Assembly: GCA_029258915.1 (NCBI GenBank)
Contig: JAPDJU010000012.1
Span: 1-64,000, forward strand
Source: Thermoproteota archaeon
GTDB lineage: Archaea; Thermoproteota; Thermoprotei_A; EX4484-217-1
DNA: 64,000 bases
Reading direction: 5' to 3'
Within the stretch, counting starts at the first letter, position 1. Every line of letters begins with the position of its first letter. Shown one piece after another: positions 59,534 to 64,000 of the stretch. Below the pieces are notes generated by a model, which worked only from the letters and a program-made list of their open reading frames with translations, made no database searches and was not told the origin of the DNA. A program made the translations under genes and the position numbers.

Positions 59534-59672
59534 ATGGCTCAATATGAGCCAGCAGCTTATAAATAAAATATGCCATACACGCTGTTATTGGCACCTACAC
59601 CATACAATATGGTGCTCATGCATATAAAGGTATAACTCTATATACTAGTTATACCTAGTATACTATATGGTG
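59534..59672 (+). promoter_or_regulatory. Cluster of perfect inverted repeats, probable operator of the RHH gene
   Basis: Three exact inverted repeats lie upstream of the RHH-DUF5678 gene: GGCTC-aatat-GAGCC near 59537-59551, CACCATA-caa-TATGGTG (59598-59614), and GGTATAAC-11 bases-GTTATACC (59629-59655). A further TATGGTG is at 59666-59672, a few bases from the TTG start. RHH proteins bind short palindromes of this kind, so autoregulation is plausible. Confidence 0.45.
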
Positions 59673-59679
59673 CATACAC

Positions 59680-60075
59680 TTGAGGAATGTTATTGTTGTT
59701 AAAAATGTTGATAAGAATTTATATAGGAGATTGAAAAGTACTGCCTCTCTTAAAGGCTATACTATTGGTGAAGCGTTAAATGAAGCCATTAAACTATGGT
59801 TAATGTTAAATGAGGCGATAAGTAGAGATTATTTAGACTATTTAACGTGTAGAGAAAGAAGCGAAGAAAAGCTTAAAGAGATCAATGAAAAATATTGTAA
59901 GAAATGTAAAGGAAAGTACGTAGTTGTTTGCGATGGTATTTTCATTGGAATATTTGATAATGAGAAAGAAGCGTTAAATAGTGCATGCAAATCTAAGGCA
60001 AGAGAATGTATCGTAGCTAAGTTGGGCGAACCCATTAAAGAAGAGAAAGTGGAATTTGGCATGGGTGTTCTCTAA
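59680..60075 (+). CDS. RHH-type protein with C-terminal DUF5678-like domain
   Basis: 131 residues. Residues 1-45 form a ribbon-helix-helix-like DNA-binding unit (VIVVKNVDKNLYRRLKSTASLKGYTIGEALNEAIKLWL). Residues about 75-125 resemble DUF5678 (CKGKYVVVCDGIFIGIFDNEKEALNSACKS), found beside archaeal retropepsin-like proteins. The next gene starts right after its stop, so the two act as a pair resembling a toxin-antitoxin module, though no toxicity is known. The TTG start gives the natural length. Upstream inverted repeats suggest self-control. Confidence 0.66.
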   Translation: MRNVIVVKNVDKNLYRRLKSTASLKGYTIGEALNEAIKLWLMLNEAISRDYLDYLTCRERSEEKLKEINEKYCKKCKGKYVVVCDGIFIGIFDNEKEALNSACKSKARECIVAKLGEPIKEEKVEFGMGVL

Positions 60076-60456
60076 TTGAAGTTCAAGTACAATGAAAATG
60101 TTAAGCCTCCAATACCTAAGATGAAGGTTAAAATATGGACTCCGAAAATAAAGGACTACGAATTAGAATTAGTGGTAGATACAGGTTTTAGTGGTGGCAT
60201 ACTTATACCTTATCGCCTATATGATGAATTAAAGTTAGCCTTAGTTGAAGTGCCAAGTAGGTACTTTGGAATCTTACCTGTAGGAATACCTATAATGCTA
60301 CATACGGCTCTAACGGAGGCAAGCATAGAAAAGCTTAAATTCAAAGTACACGTTCATTCACATCCATTAATAAATAAGAAGCTAGCTGGAAGAGAATTAC
60401 TAAACCAATTGAAAATACTACTTAACGGGCCGAAAAGAGAGCTAGAAATTCTATAA
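60076..60456 (+). CDS. Retropepsin-like (clan AA) aspartic protease-type protein
   Basis: 126 residues. The segment LELVVDTGFSGGILIPYRLY (around residues 31-51) carries the Asp-Thr-Gly motif of retroviral-type aspartic proteases with the typical hydrophobic environment; family-like hydrophobic strands follow (FGILPVGIPIMLHTALTEASI). Retropepsins act as homodimers. Start is TTG immediately after the RHH-DUF5678 gene. A protease role is plausible but unproven for the archaeal family. It overlaps the 3' end of the PfkB gene on the other strand by six bases. Confidence 0.7.
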   Translation: MKFKYNENVKPPIPKMKVKIWTPKIKDYELELVVDTGFSGGILIPYRLYDELKLALVEVPSRYFGILPVGIPIMLHTALTEASIEKLKFKVHVHSHPLINKKLAGRELLNQLKILLNGPKRELEIL

Positions 60457-61398
60457 GGTTTCAGCTAAACTCTCGTAACCATATGCTCTTAAGAACTTCT
60501 TTAATTCATAAAGTCTAGGCAGATATCTTGCACCATGTCCTTGACACTTCCATGCTGCTAAAGCACTAGCAAGAATTAAAGCTTCTCTAAAGGATAAACG
60601 CTTAAGAAACCCTGCGATAAACCCTGCGTCAAAAGCGTCCCCTGCACCTGTTGTATCAATAACCTTTACATTGAATGTCGGTACTTTTACTTTGAACCTC
60701 GAAGTTATCGCTTCAGCTCCTTTCTTGCCCATTTTAACAACTATGATTTCTGAATATTTTTCTAGAAAAGTCTCGATATCGCTTTTACTATCCCTAAATA
60801 GTATCTTGAACTCTTTAAGGTTTAGAAACGTACAAGAGATTTTCCCGATAATTTTTGAAAGCTTTGAAGCACCGTAATTGGCGAGGGGTTCGCAAATATC
60901 AATAAATATCTTAACGTTACTTCTCCTAGCTAAGCTAATAACCTCGAGTGCGGCACTTCTTTGTGGTTCTTCTAGAAGTGCATAACCTGAAATGAAAACT
61001 ATCTTCGAGGAAATAACGTAGTCCTTCTTAACGTCTTTAGGGCTTAAGAGTTTATTTGCTCCTCTAAAACCCATTATTGTTCTCTCACCATCTCCTGTAA
61101 CAGCAATAGACATTATGCCTGAAAACTCGTCTTTCCAGATGATGCTAGATAAGTCAATATTTTCCTTAATAAGCTCATCATATAGGAACTTACCTACAAT
61201 GTCCTTACCTAAAGTGCCAACAAAACCTACTTTAAATCCTAACCTAGCTAAAGCAGTAGCAACATTTGCTGCTGCTCCACCTGAAGAAATAACCATTTTT
61301 GAAGCAGTAGACTCACTACCTAAACTTGGAAGAGTATCTACGTAGTATAGTATGTCTAAGTTTATGTCGCCTAAACATATTACGTCAAATTTTTTCAA
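60451..61398 (-). CDS. PfkB-family sugar or nucleoside kinase
   Basis: A 315-residue ribokinase-fold kinase. Motifs are GDINLDILYYVDTLP, SSGGAAANVATALARLG (PfkB signature 1, residues about 38-54) and the catalytic DTTGAGDAFDAGFIAG (about 248-263, signature 2). ATP binding and a sugar or nucleoside acceptor are clear, but the substrate (ribose, fructose, inosine, KDG) cannot be fixed. Monocistronic and convergent with the retropepsin-like gene. Confidence 0.86.
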   Translation of the reverse strand: MKKFDVICLGDINLDILYYVDTLPSLGSESTASKMVISSGGAAANVATALARLGFKVGFVGTLGKDIVGKFLYDELIKENIDLSSIIWKDEFSGIMSIAVTGDGERTIMGFRGANKLLSPKDVKKDYVISSKIVFISGYALLEEPQRSAALEVISLARRSNVKIFIDICEPLANYGASKLSKIIGKISCTFLNLKEFKILFRDSKSDIETFLEKYSEIIVVKMGKKGAEAITSRFKVKVPTFNVKVIDTTGAGDAFDAGFIAGFLKRLSFREALILASALAAWKCQGHGARYLPRLYELKKFLRAYGYESLAETL

Positions 61399-61483
61399 AA
61401 CAATATACCCTATTAGAATATATTCACCTTAATATTCAAAAAATTCTTTTTCCTCTAAACATATGGTAAAGTGAGGTTAAAAC

Positions 61484-62728
61484 ATGAGCTTTATTAACCT
61501 TGTAGATCGTGCAGTTGAAGAGAACAAGGAATTCTGTGTTAATGTTTTAAAGAAACTAATTTCAATACCTACAGTTAATCCTCCTGGAGAAAAATATGAG
61601 GAAATATCCAATTACCTAGCCGAAGTTCTCGAGAAAATAGGCTTAAAAGTCAAAGTAATTAAAGTCCCTAAGGATGTTGTGGAAAAGTATTATCCGCAAT
61701 ACGCTGATTATCCCAGGTTTATTGTATTAGCAGAGCTAGGTAAAGGAGAACCAATAGTACATTTCAGTGGACACTACGATGTCGTCCCTGCAGGTAGTGG
61801 CTGGACTAAAAACCCATTCAAACCTACTGTTGAGGAAGGTAAGCTTTACGGCCGTGGAGCTTCGGATATGAAAGGAGGTATAGCATCAATAATATTAACT
61901 GCAAAAGTAATTTCTGAGCTTAAAGCCGATTTAAAAGGTAAAATAGAACTATCATTTACTCCAGATGAAGAGACAGGCGGTCAAACAGGTGTAGGCTATT
62001 TAGTTGAACAAGGTATTGTTAAACCAAACTACGCTATTATCGCTGAGCCCAGCGGTTTAAATAGTATTTGGATCGGTAATAAAGGTGCAGTATGGATTAC
62101 TGTAGAGGTTTTCGGAAAACAAGCTCACGGAAGTACTCCATGGCTTGGAGTTAATGCTTTCGAAAAAATGGTTGAACTAGCTCATAGAATGGTTAGGGAG
62201 CTTAAACCGAAAATAGAAGCTAAAACAAGTAAATACGATTACGGTGTACCTGAAGGTGCAAAAGCAACTATAAACATTGGAGGAGAAGTCAAAGGAGGGG
62301 CTAAGGTAAATATTGTTCCAGGATACTTCTCATTCAGTATAGATAGAAGAACAATACCTGAAGAAACAGCTGATGAGGCAGCAAGAGAAATAGTAGAGTT
62401 CATAAACAATGTTACAAAAGAAATACCGGATCTCAAAGTAAATGTTAAAATAATGTCGAAATTTAATGCAACAGTATCTGAACCGACAACAGAACTAGTA
62501 AAAACAGCAGTTGAATCTGTAAAAGAAGTCCTAGGTATAGAACCTAAAACAACAGTTTGCATTGGGGGATTAGATACAAGGTATTTCCAAGAAAAAGGAA
62601 TACAAGCAATAACCTACGGACCCGGCGTCCCATCAACAGCCCACATGGCAGATGAGTACATTGAAATAGAAGATATGGTTAAGGCAGCTAAAATTTATTG
62701 TAGAATAATAGTTGGTCTCCTTAAATAG
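61484..62728 (+). CDS. M20-family peptidase/deacylase (ArgE/DapE/ACY1 type)
   Basis: A 414-residue zinc amidohydrolase. Zinc ligands appear in VHFSGHYDVVPAG (His near residue 99), GRGASDMKGG (Asp), FTPDEETGGQTG (Glu, with the catalytic Glu beside it), AEPSGLN (Glu/Asp) and the late His in GPGVPSTAHMADEYIE. The dimerisation domain lies at about residues 190-300. It may hydrolyse N-acyl amino acids or succinyl-diaminopimelate; without lysine or arginine genes nearby the substrate is open. Start is ATG after GAGGTTAAAAC. Confidence 0.88.
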   Translation: MSFINLVDRAVEENKEFCVNVLKKLISIPTVNPPGEKYEEISNYLAEVLEKIGLKVKVIKVPKDVVEKYYPQYADYPRFIVLAELGKGEPIVHFSGHYDVVPAGSGWTKNPFKPTVEEGKLYGRGASDMKGGIASIILTAKVISELKADLKGKIELSFTPDEETGGQTGVGYLVEQGIVKPNYAIIAEPSGLNSIWIGNKGAVWITVEVFGKQAHGSTPWLGVNAFEKMVELAHRMVRELKPKIEAKTSKYDYGVPEGAKATINIGGEVKGGAKVNIVPGYFSFSIDRRTIPEETADEAAREIVEFINNVTKEIPDLKVNVKIMSKFNATVSEPTTELVKTAVESVKEVLGIEPKTTVCIGGLDTRYFQEKGIQAITYGPGVPSTAHMADEYIEIEDMVKAAKIYCRIIVGLLK

Positions 62729-62796
62729 CTCAATTCCTTCTATTTTCGCCAAACTATTATAAATAGGTAAACGTTATAGTCTTACATTCTGTAGTA

Positions 62797-62822
62797 AGTA
62801 ACTGGCAGTACCACCAGTTACT
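62797..62822 (+). promoter_or_regulatory. Perfect inverted repeat beside the ATPase gene start
   Basis: AGTAACTGG (62797-62805) and CCAGTTACT (62814-62822) are exact reverse complements around an eight-base spacer. The GGTGA ribosome binding site starts at the next base and the ATG is at 62833. A TATA-like stretch (ttataaatag) is about 40 bases upstream. The repeat could be an operator or an RNA hairpin controlling translation. Confidence 0.48.
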
Positions 62823-62832
62823 GGTGATTTTA

Positions 62833-63936
62833 ATGTTATTTGACATAGCACCTAAAACTAAAAGAGAAGATCTATACGACTTTGAACATGAACTCGGAGA
62901 ACTTCATAGGTCGATAGAACATAGTAGGTTAATCGCTATTTTAGCGCCGAGAAGATATGGAAAAAGCAGTTTACTTAAAGTATTTCTAGGTGAAACAAGA
63001 CATCTCCATATTTTCTTAGATTTAAGGAAAATAGTAATAGACTATGGTAGAGCCAGTATTAGGGCATTCTATGAATGTTTATCAGATGAACTAACAGGTT
63101 TCATATGTAAGTACGAGAATATAGGCGATAAACTCGTAAAAGCACTTAAACACGTGAAAGGAGTATCGATTTCAGGATTTTCCGTAAGTTTATCTTGGAG
63201 TAGAAAGTCAAGAGCAAACATAGCAACTTTATTCGAGAAAGTAAATGAAATAGCCGAGAAACATAATGTGAAAGTTATCCTAGCTTTAGATGAAGTTCAG
63301 GAGTTAAGAAATATAATTAATGTTCCAATGCTACTAGCCTATATTTATGATAATTTAAGAAATATAGTTACGATAATCACGGGTTCTGAAGTGGGTTTAG
63401 TTTATGATGTGTTGAAACTTGAAGACCCGGAATCACCCCTGTATGGTAGAGTTGTTAAGGAAATTAGGCTTAGAAAACTAAGCTACACTGAAGCCTACGA
63501 GTTCCTAAGGATGGGCTTTAAACAGTTAAACGTAGAGTTTAGCGAGGAACTACTAGATAAGATAATAAGCGAAGTGGATGGAATTATTGGATGGCTAACT
63601 TACTACGGATGGTTCATAACACAACACAGAGCTATAGACATAGAGGAAATTAAGAGAAAAGCGGCAACACAAGCAGCAGTTGAAATCAAAAGATTTCTTG
63701 AAAGAAGTAGAAGTAGGGAAAGATACTACAATATACTTAAAGCCATAAGTTCTGGCATTAAGAGATGGAGCGATATTAAAAGATTTCTAGAGGCCAAGGA
63801 GGGTATGGAAATAGACGATTCAACGTTTAATAAATTACTTAAAACACTAATTAAATTTAGCTTTGTAAGAAAAGCCGATGAAAACTATGCGTTTAACGAC
63901 CCTCTTTTAGAATATGCGGTAAAATACTTACTATAA
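62833..63936 (+). CDS. Archaeal P-loop ATPase (PF01637-type)
   Basis: 367 residues. Walker A is APRRYGKSSLLKVF (about residues 40-53), Walker B VILALDEVQEL (about 152-162), and sensor-like IVTIITGSEVGLVYDVL follows. A C-terminal helical/winged part (RYYNILKAISSGIKRWSDIKRFLE) fits the 'predominantly archaeal' STAND-like ATPases. Function is unsettled, with roles suggested in defence or in mobile elements. I prefer the ATG at 62833 over the track's GTG at 62824, because GGTGA lies five bases before it. The last 64 bases of the window hold no gene. Confidence 0.85.
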   Translation: MLFDIAPKTKREDLYDFEHELGELHRSIEHSRLIAILAPRRYGKSSLLKVFLGETRHLHIFLDLRKIVIDYGRASIRAFYECLSDELTGFICKYENIGDKLVKALKHVKGVSISGFSVSLSWSRKSRANIATLFEKVNEIAEKHNVKVILALDEVQELRNIINVPMLLAYIYDNLRNIVTIITGSEVGLVYDVLKLEDPESPLYGRVVKEIRLRKLSYTEAYEFLRMGFKQLNVEFSEELLDKIISEVDGIIGWLTYYGWFITQHRAIDIEEIKRKAATQAAVEIKRFLERSRSRERYYNILKAISSGIKRWSDIKRFLEAKEGMEIDDSTFNKLLKTLIKFSFVRKADENYAFNDPLLEYAVKYLL

Positions 63937-64000
63937 CGTTTTTAACGCTAAATTTCTAATACCATGTACATAATGTATTTTACAACATATTCTTGAGGCA

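Noticed and set aside
1-64000. CRISPR array
   Set aside because: No direct repeats with regular spacers were seen on either strand.
1-64000. tRNA or rRNA genes
   Set aside because: No stretch fitted a cloverleaf or rRNA core when scanned by eye; the GC-rich hairpin at 45.6 kb does not have tRNA arms. A covariance search would be decisive.

Overview
The window is about 64 kb of an AT-rich archaeal chromosome, probably from a thermophilic member of the TACK/Thermoproteota side of the Archaea. Supporting signs are a CdvB/ESCRT-III-like protein, an aKMT-type lysine methyltransferase, archaeal TATA-like elements, many GTG and TTG starts, genes for tetrahydromethanopterin (H4MPT), methanofuran (MFR) and F420 C1 chemistry, and class III (PibD/FlaK-type) signal peptides. 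I cannot name the genus. No mcr, mtr or mer genes are present, so the C1 genes alone do not make it a methanogen.

Layout. (1) 1-13.9 kb is a C1 island. It holds mfnB (cut by the window edge), a CdvB-like gene, the run ftr-mtd-fwd(D+B fusion)-fwdA-fwdC-mch-mptN-like, then the MFR biosynthesis genes mfnF-mfnE and mfnD, a HisA-like gene and an ACT-V4R protein. (2) 14-27.2 kb is an energy-conservation island. A minus-strand operon encodes a complete soluble [NiFe] group 4 hydrogenase module (small, 30-kDa and large subunits, a six-cluster polyferredoxin), the maturation protease HycI and HtpX. Divergently, a plus-strand operon encodes an Mrp/Mbh-like membrane arm plus a NuoH-like subunit. It is followed by NuoC and a NuoI-NuoB-NuoD triple fusion whose [NiFe] ligands are changed. 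One membrane arm therefore sits between two soluble heads. (3) 27.2-31.7 kb has an M55 aminopeptidase, a Kef-type antiporter overlapping a CBS gene, and a B12-type radical SAM protein. (4) 31.7-36.4 kb is accessory and decaying: a vapBC pair with a frameshifted antitoxin and a toxin lacking one catalytic acid, broken ORFs, a GC-rich insertion, a membrane-anchored serpin and an orphan minimal nucleotidyltransferase. (5) 36.4-40.5 kb has a flavin reductase, three pilin-like genes, a LOG-like protein and a small zinc ribbon missed by the ORF track. (6) 40.6-45.4 kb is a tight sucCD-korDABC operon for 2-oxoglutarate to succinyl-CoA to succinate. (7) 45.6-53.8 kb has aKMT, an Lrp regulator, a dolichol-kinase-like protein, a cysteine synthase-like enzyme, a three-subunit molybdenum hydroxylase and a PreA-like enzyme. 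(8) 53.8-56.0 kb is the wreck of an iorA...paaK locus disrupted by a TnpB-type element. (9) 56-64 kb has a Tfx-like regulator, a DUF364 protein, PGI/PMI, a BtpA-family protein, an RHH-DUF5678 plus retropepsin-like pair, a PfkB kinase, an M20 peptidase and an archaeal ATPase.

How the parts could work together. Fwd, Ftr, Mch and F420-dependent Mtd interconvert CO2 and methylene-H4MPT, using MFR made by the Mfn enzymes. Ferredoxin used or produced by Fwd, KorABCD and related oxidoreductases is the natural currency of the adjacent ion-pumping complex. Tfx, known in Methanothermobacter to bind the fmd promoter, is a plausible regulator of the fwd cluster. The most unusual points are the two-headed hydrogenase/complex I-like locus, the CxxD-CxxD substitution in the fused large subunit together with its loss of the processed tail, the FwdD-FwdB fusion, the damaged vapBC pair, and an FAD subunit gene that appears to start at AUU or to carry a one-base frameshift.
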